From Deltaproteobacteria bacterium (GTDB taxonomy: Bacteria; SAR324; JACQKK01), in contig JAOUEW010000003.1 in the NCBI GenBank assembly GCA_029858505.1, positions 1 to 64,000 on the forward strand: a stretch of 64,000 nt of DNA, read 5' to 3'. Positions 54,501-62,575 of this stretch are shown one piece after another. Position 1 is the first letter of the stretch. Every line of letters begins with the position of its first letter. The translations under genes were made by a program, and so were the position numbers. The notes beneath the pieces were generated by a model. The model was not told the origin of the DNA and did not search any database. It saw only the letters and a list, made by a program, of their open reading frames with translations.

Positions 54501-54816
54501 GCGGGCCATGGACAAAAACCGCTACGATCTCATCGTCTCCGACTTGCAAATGCCGGTGATGAACGGGTTTGACCTGGCCCGCAACGTTCGGGCCCGCAAG
54601 GCCGAGGTGCCCATGATCGCTCTCAGTTCTTTGGATTCTGACCGGGACATTCAGGCCGCCAAAGAAGCCGGGTTCAACCATTATCACGTGAAGCTAGACA
54701 AGAAAGCCCTGCTGGGGCTGGTGAAACAAGTGCTGGAAGCCGCCCATCCAGAAGACTTTTCTGGGGCCCAGGCCTCCTCGGCAGCAGCAGCAACCGCCCC
54801 CCAAGCCTGGATGTAA
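51592..54816 (+). CDS. cheA: Hybrid chemotaxis histidine kinase CheA with receiver domain, 1074 aa
   Basis: Central kinase of the chemotaxis pathway. Hpt domain 1-110 with phospho-His45 in FRTIHSIKGGAAFLGF. A Gln/Ala/Pro-rich linker with an unrecognised middle domain follows (about 160-260). Dimerisation helices are about 350-400 (IDKLMRLAAELVLLRNQFIR). The ATPase has N box LVRNACDHGLETP near 470-480, G1 DDGRGID and G2 VSGRGVGMDVV. A CheW-like domain follows (SGEQRYAVPQVNVEELV), then a second one (NVLLFANGPQEQFAMPLSL). A C-terminal receiver lies at about 935-1045 with Asp984 in LIVSDLQMPVMNG. GAGGAGG precedes the ATG. Confidence 0.96.
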   Translation: MDIVADYTAESRELLEQAEGDLLSLERMGENADPDIIHRLFRTIHSIKGGAAFLGFHNINELAHALESLLSQMRNHEISSTREVMDLLLEGTDRVRHMIHNIHDSNTENLGSLPKRILTLVGSEDTPAQTPAPTQAMTQPPVQSPAQSTQPITPPANQGASTLMQIAGLSVSREALTQVNSRHQNIYLLTYDLTHLPGGETPAGLTAKLSREGVILSGGLNLEGRRLEDGVPQGALPAQVLVASWLLPDFMEVLSRLPSENIQRVGQLEDLLNQPAQSVAQSPAPIVPPAVQPVAPPVAPPSAAPAGYIQGPDQTEAHIRADFSAEGGHIAAATSQENATPTAIDAATHMMAKAEASDTIRINITVIDKLMRLAAELVLLRNQFIRWADHTDPVSRHLSHGLDIVTSEIQEGVMATRMQPVGNLLGKFPRVVRDLSRSLGKEIEIEMLGREVEMDKALVDALNGPMTHLVRNACDHGLETPQERVRAGKPPVGRLLLHAFHEGGQINLVIKDDGRGIDTAAVRRRALERGLKTESDLNDMSEEEIHSLIFLPGFSTAQRVTDVSGRGVGMDVVRTTVNELGGHVEIHSVQGKGSTITLKLPLTLAIIPCLIVKSGEQRYAVPQVNVEELVAVGIDAKSQNIEFAGDREVYRLRNRLLPIVRLNDVLAQPETFSPETRRQIMERHRLEDGTTLGGHVVVMKFGTKRLGMMVDRIQGMEEIVVKPVHPALKHLPCYSGATVMGDGQVALILDVPGVAKHTGVSAHMDDLVDQAQAQSSQKDQRENVLLFANGPQEQFAMPLSLIKRVERIERKDIERVGEREFITIDGVSTQIIRLDQYLNVSPPVGEAEELFLILPKLIRRSLGVLATQVIDIEDASLKLNVDSHLEDGLMGSSILRGRMTLFLDIHRMADRSQASLQYYSGIQAPTNTAVAPGRKVLVVEDSAFFRNIVRDLLTQNGLEVETAGDGQDALRAMDKNRYDLIVSDLQMPVMNGFDLARNVRARKAEVPMIALSSLDSDRDIQAAKEAGFNHYHVKLDKKALLGLVKQVLEAAHPEDFSGAQASSAAAATAPQAWM

Positions 54817-54851
54817 CCCAGGAAAAACAACCCACGATCTGAGCGTGAACC

Positions 54852-55379
54852 ATGGCCAACGCATTGCAAACGACCGAGGGGAAAAAATCCCTCTCTATCC
54901 GCCAAACCGGATCGCTGCTGGCCTCTGGCAGGCCGGTCATTCAATTCTGCACCTTTTGGCTGGCCAACCGGCTGTTCGGGGTGGATATCCTGGACGTGCG
55001 GGAGATTAACCAAGAGCAGAAAGCCACCCCGGTGTTCCACGCCCCGCCAGAAGTGCGGGGATACGTCAACATCCGCGGGCAGGTGCTGCTGGCCCTGGAC
55101 CTGCGGGTGATGCTGGGCTTCCCCCCCAATCAAGACGCGACCAACACCCGGCTGGTGGTGTTCAAGCCAGAGGTGGGAGAATCCTTTGGGGTGGTGGTGG
55201 ACCGGGTGGGCGACATTGTGGAAGCCACCGCCGAGCAAATTGAAGAACGGGAAGTGCTGGGGGAAGAATTCCAGATTTCCCAGGGGAAGGAATTGATTTT
55301 GGGAGAATGCAAACTCACCGATAAGCTGGTCATCCTGCTCAATCCCTCCAAATTTCTGTCCTATCTCGACAAAGAATAA
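54852..55379 (+). CDS. cheW: Chemotaxis coupling protein CheW, 175 aa
   Basis: It links receptors to CheA. The CheW fold begins near FCTFWLANRLFGVDILDVRE (about 35-54) and includes APPEVRGYVNIRGQVLLALDL, VGESFGVVVDRVGDIVE and a C-terminal LNPSKFLSYL. A 30-residue variable N-terminus precedes. It lies 35 bases after cheA in the same direction. A partial inverted repeat (CCATCCTAAGCC ... GGCTTGGGGATGG, about 55447-55486) follows but lacks a T-run. Confidence 0.93.
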   Translation: MANALQTTEGKKSLSIRQTGSLLASGRPVIQFCTFWLANRLFGVDILDVREINQEQKATPVFHAPPEVRGYVNIRGQVLLALDLRVMLGFPPNQDATNTRLVVFKPEVGESFGVVVDRVGDIVEATAEQIEEREVLGEEFQISQGKELILGECKLTDKLVILLNPSKFLSYLDKE

Positions 55380-55839
55380 CCAACCGAGTTTCACCTGCTA
55401 TACAACCATCCCGCCTTCCCATCTTTTGTCACTCTAACCACGTCCATCCTAAGCCCCTGCCCCTTTGGCAAGGCTTGGGGATGGCGTCGTAGTGTCTGTT
55501 TTATTTATTGGGCATGTATATGACATGACTTGATTGATTATATAATTAAACTATTATGCTCATGTTTTATTTATAAAATACTAACTGACAATTCATATTT
55601 CCATAACAATGTGATTAATTTTTAGGCAGATATAGGCTCATTTTATACGCACATGAATATATAAAGAAAATGCCTATATATGTTTGACTCTGAAATCTTT
55701 TTTGATAGGATTGCTTACATTCGATAACCACTTTTTTATCTAAGCCCGGCCATTGTTTTCTTGGGATAATCCAAGAAGGGATGGATAAATTGTGTTGGAA
55801 TGCCATGGGGGCGAATCACCACATTCGTAGGGAGAGGTT
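55380..55839. other. AT-rich spacer between cheW and receptor 2
   Basis: From about 55495 to 55790 the DNA is markedly AT-rich, like the spacer ahead of receptor 1, with runs such as TTATTTATAAAATACTAA. An imperfect inverted repeat occupies 55447-55486. A CGATAA box at about 55724-55729 was noted but has no convincing -35 partner. It probably contains the receptor 2 promoter. No gene is seen. Confidence 0.5.
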
Positions 55840-58017
55840 ATGAATCAAGCATCTTCGCCAGTCCAGTCGGCAGAAGCCGGAAGCCAACGCACCGTCACCA
55901 ACCGCCTGACCGGCAAGCTGGGCAACCGCCTGATGGCGGCGTTCCTGGGGGTGGGGCTGCTGCCTTTTGGGGTGCTGGCGGGGCTGGCCTATTGGCAGGC
56001 TTCCAGCGCCTTGGAAAGTGAGATCATCGCCAAGTTCGAGGCCATCCGCGACGACCGCAAGGCAGCCCTGGACACCACTTTCAAAGGCATGCTAAGCGAC
56101 GTCAAGGATTTACAAAACAATGCCCGCACGAAAAATGGACTTAAAATTTTTACCCCCCTGTTCCGCCAAGGCGTGAACAGCGGGGCCTTTCAGGCCCAAC
56201 ACGCCCAAACCCTGGCTGGGATGAAAAGCTTGCAAGAAGCCCAGGGGGTTTACGATATTTTCCTGATCGACCCCTCGGGGAACGTGGTGTACACCCTGGC
56301 CAAGGAATCTGACCTGGGACAAAACGTGGTGACGGGCCCGCTGAAAAACAGCGGCCTGGGGCGGTTGTTCCAGCAGGCCAAAAAAGGAATTCACTTCGAA
56401 GACTTTGCCTATTACGAACCCTCCAAGGCCCCGGCCTCCTTTGCTGGAACCCCCATCTACGACAACGGAAAATTCCTCGGGGTGGCGGCGGTGCAGGTGT
56501 CGCTGGACAACATCAACGCCATCACCCAGGGCCGCACCGGCATGGGGGAAACGGGAGAAGTGTACTTGGTGGGGCCAGACTTTCACTTCCGCAGCGATTC
56601 GGTGCTGGACAAAGACGTGACCGTCACCAACTCCTTCAGCAAAAACATGAAAGTTGAAAGCGAGGCGGTTACCCAGGCTCTGGCGGGCAAGACTGGCCAA
56701 GTCACCACCATTGATTACCGGGGCATGGAAAACCTGACTGCCTATACCCCCATCACCATTGATGAAGTCACCTGGGCGTTGATCGCCGAGTGTGACACAG
56801 GGGAAGCCTTCCGCCCGATCACCATGATGATGTGGACCATTCTGGCGGTGGCCCTGGTGGGCACGGTGTTGATTATTTTGGCCGGGTTGATTTTGGCCCG
56901 CTCCATCACCACGCCCATTTTGCAGGTGGGCGATGCCATGAAGGTGGTGGCCGGGGGCGACTTCACCGCCCGGGTACACGTGAACCGCCGGGATGAAATT
57001 GGCCAGTTGGCCAACGCCATCAACACCACGGTGGAAACGCTTCAAGACCTGTTCCGCCAATTCACCGACAACGCCAAGGGTCTGGCCAGCGCCTCGGAAG
57101 AATTGTCCTCGGTGGCCACCCAGCTGGCGGCCAGCACCGACGAGATGACCCACCAGGCCCAAAACGTGGCCAGCTCCACCGAGCAGATGTCGGCCAACAT
57201 CAACTCCATGGCCACCGGGGTGGAAGAAATGAGCGTAAACATCAACTCGGTGTCTACCGGCGCCGAGCAGATGACCAACAACGTGTCGAACGTGGCCAGC
57301 AGCGTGGAGGAAATGAGTTCTAGCTTTGAGCATATTTCTCAAGCCGCCAACGAGGCCTCCAACGTGGCGGGCAAGGCCCAAAGCCTGTCCAACAACGCTT
57401 CCGACACCATGAACTCCCTGGGGATTGCCGCCAAGGAAATTGGAGAGGTGACGGAAGTGATCAAGCGCATTGCCGAGCAAACCAACCTGCTGGCCCTTAA
57501 CGCCACCATCGAGGCGGCCTCGGCGGGAGACGCCGGCAAAGGCTTCGCCGTGGTGGCCAACGAGATCAAAGAGCTGGCCAACCAATCCGCTGGCGCCGCC
57601 GAGAACATCGCCAAGAAAATTGGCGATATTCAAAAGCGCACCGATGACGCCGTGAAGGTCATCTCCAACGTCACGGGTATCATCGGCACCATCAACGACT
57701 CGGTGGGGCTCATCACCAAGTCGGTGAACGAGCAATCCCAGGCCACCGGAGAAATTGCCAACAACGTGGGAGAAGCCTCCCGAGTGGTGTCTAACGTGGC
57801 GGCCTCCATCGCCGAGGTCTCCAAAGGCTCCAACGATATGTCTCGCAACGCGGGGGAAGCCGCCCGTGGGGCCAACGAGATTTCCAACAACATTCAGGGA
57901 ATCAACCAAGCGGTGGGCGGGGCTTCCAGCGGCATCCAGCAAATCTCCTCTTCGGCCAACACCCTGGCCCAAATGGCCGGAGACCTGGAAAAAGCCGTGC
58001 AGAGATTTAAAGTGTAA
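55840..58017 (+). CDS. Methyl-accepting chemotaxis protein, receptor 2 (725 aa)
   Basis: It is a paralogue of receptor 1 with the same order: TM1 about 33-55; a Cache-like periplasmic sensor ([26 protein letters not shown]); TM2 about 327-353; HAMP; and a coiled-coil signalling domain with [17 protein letters not shown]. It ends AVQRFKV, again with no CheR-binding pentapeptide. The main differences are in the sensor ([13 protein letters not shown] in receptor 1 against [13 protein letters not shown] here) and in the N-terminal 15 residues. Long tracts are nearly identical at the base level. It lies downstream of cheA-cheW. Confidence 0.95.
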   Translation: MNQASSPVQSAEAGSQRTVTNRLTGKLGNRLMAAFLGVGLLPFGVLAGLAYWQASSALESEIIAKFEAIRDDRKAALDTTFKGMLSDVKDLQNNARTKNGLKIFTPLFRQGVNSGAFQAQHAQTLAGMKSLQEAQGVYDIFLIDPSGNVVYTLAKESDLGQNVVTGPLKNSGLGRLFQQAKKGIHFEDFAYYEPSKAPASFAGTPIYDNGKFLGVAAVQVSLDNINAITQGRTGMGETGEVYLVGPDFHFRSDSVLDKDVTVTNSFSKNMKVESEAVTQALAGKTGQVTTIDYRGMENLTAYTPITIDEVTWALIAECDTGEAFRPITMMMWTILAVALVGTVLIILAGLILARSITTPILQVGDAMKVVAGGDFTARVHVNRRDEIGQLANAINTTVETLQDLFRQFTDNAKGLASASEELSSVATQLAASTDEMTHQAQNVASSTEQMSANINSMATGVEEMSVNINSVSTGAEQMTNNVSNVASSVEEMSSSFEHISQAANEASNVAGKAQSLSNNASDTMNSLGIAAKEIGEVTEVIKRIAEQTNLLALNATIEAASAGDAGKGFAVVANEIKELANQSAGAAENIAKKIGDIQKRTDDAVKVISNVTGIIGTINDSVGLITKSVNEQSQATGEIANNVGEASRVVSNVAASIAEVSKGSNDMSRNAGEAARGANEISNNIQGINQAVGGASSGIQQISSSANTLAQMAGDLEKAVQRFKV

Positions 58018-58034
58018 CGGTTCCAAGTGCAGCC

Positions 58035-58325
58035 GACCAACACCCCTCCCCTGCCCCCTTGCGGGGGCATCCCCTCCCCTTCGTGGAGGGAAATAACTCG
58101 AAGCCGGTGGGGGATGCGCTTGCTTCCTTCCAGCTTCATCCACTGAACAGTTTCTATTCTCCACTTCTCGGCCTAAACCGTATTGTCCCTCCACGAAGGG
58201 GAGGGACAGCCGCCTGAAAGGCGGCAGGGAGGGGTGTTGTTCGGGAAATGAATCGAAGCCGAAGAGTGATGCGCTTGTTTTCTTCCAGTCTATGTTTTCT
58301 GAACGGCTGAATAGAATAACCGGTG
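58035..58325. repeat. Complex inverted and direct repeat cluster after receptor 2
   Basis: Two copies of a block, AACACCCCTCCCCTGCC...CTCCCCTTCGTGGAGGGA (about 58039-58092) and, reversed, TCCCTCCACGAAGGGGAGGG...AGGGAGGGGTGTT (about 58183-58240), face each other. Each is followed by a related sequence in direct order (AACTCGAAGCCGGTGG...ATGCGCTTGCTTCCTTCC from 58095, and AATCGAAGCCGAAGAG...ATGCGCTTGTTTTCTTCC from about 58251). The sequence could form long hairpins. It lies between convergent receptor 2 and CNB3, where transcripts should end. Confidence 0.7.
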
Positions 58326-58350
58326 GATTCGAGTATAGGGAGGGAGGTTT

Positions 58351-59664
58351 TTAACGGAATAAGTCCTCAATCATATCTTGAGAAGACAGTGTAGCGGCAG
58401 CCCCAGCGCTGGGAGCCTTCTGCCCACGGTTCATTTTTTCCTGCCAGGCCACCATGGGCTCAATCAGGTGCACCTGTATTATGGTGCGGCTAAACACGGG
58501 AATCATTTCCTCCACGGTTTTGCTGTGGAACAACTCCACGACTCCCGCTTCTCCCCCGGCAGTCGCTTGCCCCAGCTTTTGCACAAACGCCAGAGACCTC
58601 ATGCGCCCAATCATGCTCTGAATGGTCGCGTTGATCGCCGCGGTGGTGGCGCAGGCTTCTTGAAACAACAGCCGCAGCAACGCAATCATGTCGCGGTCGT
58701 TCAGACCAAAAGCATATTGCATCCAGCGGGAAAGATTCCCCAAATCCACCTTCATGCCCTCATCCAGCATCAAGTGCTCTCGCCAGTTTTCCTGGCTTAA
58801 GCCTTTTTGTTCCGGCTTCATCCCCAAGGTTTTGGCGAGATAAACCCCAACCTTTTGGCGGGTGCTTTCTAAAAAAGCCTGATAAGAAAAAAACGGCGGC
58901 GCAACGTCTAACCGGCTGTCCTTTCTGCGCGCCAGCAGGTGTTCAGCCAATTGCCATATTTCTCCGTGGCGGCCCTGACTGGTGTACAGCGCTACCAGTT
59001 TGGCCGTGTTCAGGGTAACCCGGTCCTCTCCCATGCTTAAGGCCATGCTCACTCGGTCTGTCCGGGAAAGGTGATCGTACAAAATCATGTTCTGCTCCCG
59101 GTCGGACTGGAACCGGTTTTCCATCAGCCCCACCACGGTGTCGGCCAGGGCATCGGAATGGATAAACATGTGGTGCCGGGCGGCGGTATCGGTTTGGTTA
59201 AACTCTAGTTTGGCCACCCGCTCCACGGCTTCTGCCGTAATCAAGGCAAACAGTTCTTTGTACACATCGGTTTCCGGCGGGGCTTGACCCCGGGGGTTTT
59301 CCAACCAGTCCAAAATGGCCATGTCTATGCCCAGGGCGTTCACCCCGCCAGGGGCGGCCTTCAGGGTGGCCCGCCGGGGTTCACCCAAAATGCAGCGTTC
59401 CCCCACCAGCGAACTCGACACCGTGTCGACGTGTTCTCCCCCCAGGTGAACGGTCAGCACCCCGCTCAGAATCATGTACACCCACTGGTCAAACTCCCCC
59501 TCCCGGATCAACTCCTCCCCTTCCTCCAGGTGCACAATCCGGCCATACCGATACACCAAGCCCAGCAGGCCGTCAGAACAATTGCGGAACATGGGAATTT
59601 CACGAATGGCCAACAGGGCGTTTGGGTTGTCTCCCAAAATGGATTCCAAATAATTGGCAGGCAT
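58351..59664 (-). CDS. Cyclic-nucleotide-binding-domain protein CNB3, 437 aa
   Basis: A CNB domain lies in the N-terminal third (about 20-115). HLEEGEELIREGEFDQWVYM fits the usual early strands, and GERCILGEPRRATLKA is a phosphate-binding cassette with Gly-Glu and PRRAT. After it comes a region (about 130-230) and a helical C-terminal half with many long helices, ending in a short tail. It is more diverged than CNB1 and CNB2, though the same theme recurs next to a chemoreceptor gene. AAGG lies 8 bases before the ATG at 59664. The role is unknown. Confidence 0.75.
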   Translation of the reverse strand: MPANYLESILGDNPNALLAIREIPMFRNCSDGLLGLVYRYGRIVHLEEGEELIREGEFDQWVYMILSGVLTVHLGGEHVDTVSSSLVGERCILGEPRRATLKAAPGGVNALGIDMAILDWLENPRGQAPPETDVYKELFALITAEAVERVAKLEFNQTDTAARHHMFIHSDALADTVVGLMENRFQSDREQNMILYDHLSRTDRVSMALSMGEDRVTLNTAKLVALYTSQGRHGEIWQLAEHLLARRKDSRLDVAPPFFSYQAFLESTRQKVGVYLAKTLGMKPEQKGLSQENWREHLMLDEGMKVDLGNLSRWMQYAFGLNDRDMIALLRLLFQEACATTAAINATIQSMIGRMRSLAFVQKLGQATAGGEAGVVELFHSKTVEEMIPVFSRTIIQVHLIEPMVAWQEKMNRGQKAPSAGAAATLSSQDMIEDLFR

Positions 59665-59741
59665 GGGGCAAACCTTTCTGAAAGGATTTGTTTCTGGAAA
59701 ATATCGTTAGCCCGGTACCCCCTGCAACACTCTCAAATGAA

Positions 59742-59860
59742 AACATCTGCATCACTTTTTTCCATCCCCCTGCCCCCTTCTCTTGGGGAAGGCGGTTTTA
59801 TTGAGGCTTCGCCCCCATTCCCCCTTATCACGGCAAAAACCCGGATTACGCAGATGTCTC
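59742..59860. repeat. Dispersed palindromic element, copy after the Sel1 gene
   Basis: The left end AACATCTGCATCAC (59742-59755) pairs with the right end GGATTACGCAGATGTCTC (59843-59860). On the reverse strand the interior reads GGGTTTTTGCCGTGATAAGG and GGGGGAATGGGGGCGAAGCC, matching the nadC-side copy. It ends 3 bases before the stop codon of the Sel1 gene (59864), a typical place for REP-like elements. Confidence 0.8.
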
Positions 59861-59863
59861 AAA

Positions 59864-62338
59864 TTATCTTCGGCGCTGGCGCTCCAGTTCTTCCTGTGCC
59901 GGCTTGAATCCCTGGCGCGCGGCCAAGCTCCACCACTTCAGCGCCTCGGCGGTATCTTTCTCCACCCCACCAGAACCCTCCAGATAGGCCATCCCCAACT
60001 GAAACTGGGCATCGGGGAACCCTTGCTCCGCCGACAGCCGAAACCAGCGCACGGCAGCCGTTTCATCTTTGGGCAGCATCTGGCCCTCTCGCGAAAACAT
60101 ACCCATTAAAAACTGCGCTTTGGGTTCACCCGCCTCGGCGGCCTTGCTGTACCATTCTAGGGCGCTCTTTTCATTCTTTTCTACACCCTCTCCCAGCATG
60201 TAGGCCACCCCCAGGTTAAACATGGCCGTGGGGTGCCCTTGTTCAGCGGCTTTGCGCATCCACTTAAAGCCCTCCTGCTTATTCTGGGCTACGCCCTCTC
60301 CGCGAAACATAGACGCCCCCAAGTTGGTCATGGCATCCAGGTTCCCTTTGTCGGCAGCTTTCCAATACCAAGAGACAGCTTCTTCTTGATTTTTTTTCAC
60401 CCCATCACCACGGTCATAAGCCAACCCCACCGAGTTCTGTGCCTCTGGCATGCCGCCCTCAGCGGCTTTCATATACCATTGAAAAGCCAAGACTGGATTT
60501 TTCGGTACCCCTTGCCCGGTTTCATAGGCCCGGCCCATGCTGTACATGGATTTTGTGTTTCCCTGCTCAGCCGCAGCGCGAAACCACTTCACAGCCTCCT
60601 GCGGATTCTGCTTCACCCCCTCTCCGATCCGGTAAGAAATGGCCAGATTGTGCATGGCCAGGGGGTGGCCCTGTTGGGCGGCTTTCAGGTACCACACCAC
60701 GGCCTGTTCATGGTTTTGCGGAACCCCCCTGCCATTGTCTAGCATGACCCCATAGGCATATTGCCCATAGGGAAAATTTTGCTCCGCCGCTTTGCGGTAC
60801 CATTCAACCGCCTGGGCAAAATCCTGCTTCACTCCCATTCCGTGCTCGTAGGCCGTCCCCATGTTGAACTGAGCCCGTGGTATTCCTTTTTCGGCGGCCT
60901 TGCGATACCACTCCACCGCCTGGGCTAGGTTTTTATCCACGCCCTTGCCCATGTCATAGGCCACCCCCAGCTGAAACAAAGCGCCTGGGTGCCCCTTGTC
61001 GGCAGCCTTGCGATACCATTCCAACGCCTGCTTGGTGTCCGCCGCTCCTCCCTCCCCCTCCATCAGGGACCAGGCTAGATTATACTGGGCATCCAGGTGG
61101 CCTTCCTCCGCCGCTTTCTGGAACCAAACTCTCGCTTGGGCGGGGTCCTTGGCCACGCCATCTCCCCGGTCGTAACAAACCCCCAGATTAAACATGGCCT
61201 TCACGTGCCCTTTTTCAGCGGCTTGGCGGTAGAGTTCTACCCCTTTCTTTTGGTCTTTCTTCACCCCTTCCCCCAGGAAGTAACTGACCCCCAGGTTATA
61301 GATGGCTTCGGCATACCCCAAATCAGCCGACTTGCGATACCACTCCACCGCCTTGGCCTGATCTTTTTTTACCCCCTCGCCGTTGTCGTAGGCCAGGGCC
61401 AAATAGAACATGGCCTTGGGATGGTTTTTCTGCGCGGCTTTTTCCAGCCAAGAGGCTCCCCGTTTGGCGTCTTTCGTTACCCCTTCCCCAAAAAACAAAT
61501 AGGCCCCCAGGCGGAACTGGGATTCCTCATGGTCTTGCCGGGCCGCCTTTTCCCACCATTCCAACGCCCGGGGAACATCTTGTTTCACCCCTTCTCCCTG
61601 AGACAGCATTTGCCCCAATAAAAATTGCGCGTTCTCATCTTGTTGATCGGCGGCTTTTTGCAACCAGGCCTGGGCTTTCTCCAGGTCTTTTTTCACCCCT
61701 TCACCGTGATAATAAAACAGCCCCAAATAATATTGCGCGGAGGGAAACCCCTGCTCGGCGGCGGAGCGCATCAGGTCTGCCCCCTTCGACTGGTTCTGCT
61801 CCACCCCCTCGCCAAAAAAGTAAGCCAACCCCAAAGACATCAGGGCGGCCGGGTGGTTTTTGTCTGCCCCCTTCCGAAACCAGGGCAGGGCTTTGTCTTG
61901 GTCCTTGGGCAGGTGGCGGCCATATTTGTACATGGCCCCCAGGCAATACGCCGCTTCGGCATCGCCGCCCTCGGCCAGGGCGGGTAGTTTTTGGGCGGCC
62001 TTGGCAAACAGACCCTCGGCCCGCTTTTCATCCTTTTTCACCCCCCGCCCATGCAGGTACATAATGCCCACCCGATACATCGCCACCGGGTCCCCTTTGT
62101 CGGCCAGGGGCACCAACAACTTGGCCGCCTTGGGATAGTTTTTCACGGTGTAGGCCGCAATTCCGTCCTCCCGTTCCCCCGCCAGGGCTCCGCGGGGAAT
62201 GAGCGCAAGTACCATCAGGGCCAGCGTCAGGAAGGGCAGCACCTTCACATGGACAGGTTTTCCCCTGGAGTTTCTTCCCCCCTTTGTTGTCCAATTGCCT
62301 TGGCTCCCCATCCCTCTCATGCGTTCGCTCCCTTTCAT
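59864..62338 (-). CDS. Exported Sel1-repeat protein, 824 aa
   Basis: A signal peptide (hydrophobic about 34-52, LPFLTLALMVLALIPRGALA) precedes about twenty Sel1-like repeats of roughly 36 residues, each with a GxGVxKD-type turn (GRGVKKD, GEGVEQN, GDGVAKD, GKGVDKN, GSGGVEKD). Sel1 solenoids act as scaffolds in signalling or envelope proteins. AAGGA lies 5-6 bases before the ATG at 62338. The long array is regular; the final repeat is followed by a short basic tail. There is no catalytic domain, so the role is inferred as a periplasmic binding scaffold. Confidence 0.9.
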   Translation of the reverse strand: MKGSERMRGMGSQGNWTTKGGRNSRGKPVHVKVLPFLTLALMVLALIPRGALAGEREDGIAAYTVKNYPKAAKLLVPLADKGDPVAMYRVGIMYLHGRGVKKDEKRAEGLFAKAAQKLPALAEGGDAEAAYCLGAMYKYGRHLPKDQDKALPWFRKGADKNHPAALMSLGLAYFFGEGVEQNQSKGADLMRSAAEQGFPSAQYYLGLFYYHGEGVKKDLEKAQAWLQKAADQQDENAQFLLGQMLSQGEGVKQDVPRALEWWEKAARQDHEESQFRLGAYLFFGEGVTKDAKRGASWLEKAAQKNHPKAMFYLALAYDNGEGVKKDQAKAVEWYRKSADLGYAEAIYNLGVSYFLGEGVKKDQKKGVELYRQAAEKGHVKAMFNLGVCYDRGDGVAKDPAQARVWFQKAAEEGHLDAQYNLAWSLMEGEGGAADTKQALEWYRKAADKGHPGALFQLGVAYDMGKGVDKNLAQAVEWYRKAAEKGIPRAQFNMGTAYEHGMGVKQDFAQAVEWYRKAAEQNFPYGQYAYGVMLDNGRGVPQNHEQAVVWYLKAAQQGHPLAMHNLAISYRIGEGVKQNPQEAVKWFRAAAEQGNTKSMYSMGRAYETGQGVPKNPVLAFQWYMKAAEGGMPEAQNSVGLAYDRGDGVKKNQEEAVSWYWKAADKGNLDAMTNLGASMFRGEGVAQNKQEGFKWMRKAAEQGHPTAMFNLGVAYMLGEGVEKNEKSALEWYSKAAEAGEPKAQFLMGMFSREGQMLPKDETAAVRWFRLSAEQGFPDAQFQLGMAYLEGSGGVEKDTAEALKWWSLAARQGFKPAQEELERQRRR

Positions 62339-62575
62339 TATATTCCTTTTAATTTTGGCCCCAGGCTTTGATATGGCCGGGTTTTCTTTAGAAATTCGGC
62401 TGTTGGCTCAATCTATCAGGGGACAGACAGGGAAGACAAGAAAACACCCTTCGGCTGCCAACTTCATCGTTCACCTGATCCCCCGTCAATAAACTTGACC
62501 GCAACCTTCCATGGGGCCTAACGTTTAGTCATCCATCCCCCCATTTCTGGAACCACCCCATTCCCCCGGTCACCC

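Noticed and set aside
55715-55732. Possible flagellar sigma (FliA-type) promoter before receptor 2
   Set aside because: A CGATAA box is present, but no TAAA-type -35 at the right distance was found.
56110-58194. 694-codon antisense open frame in receptor 2
   Set aside because: The same shadow effect as in receptor 1: Gly/His-rich composition, no domain, and overlap with a well-supported receptor gene.
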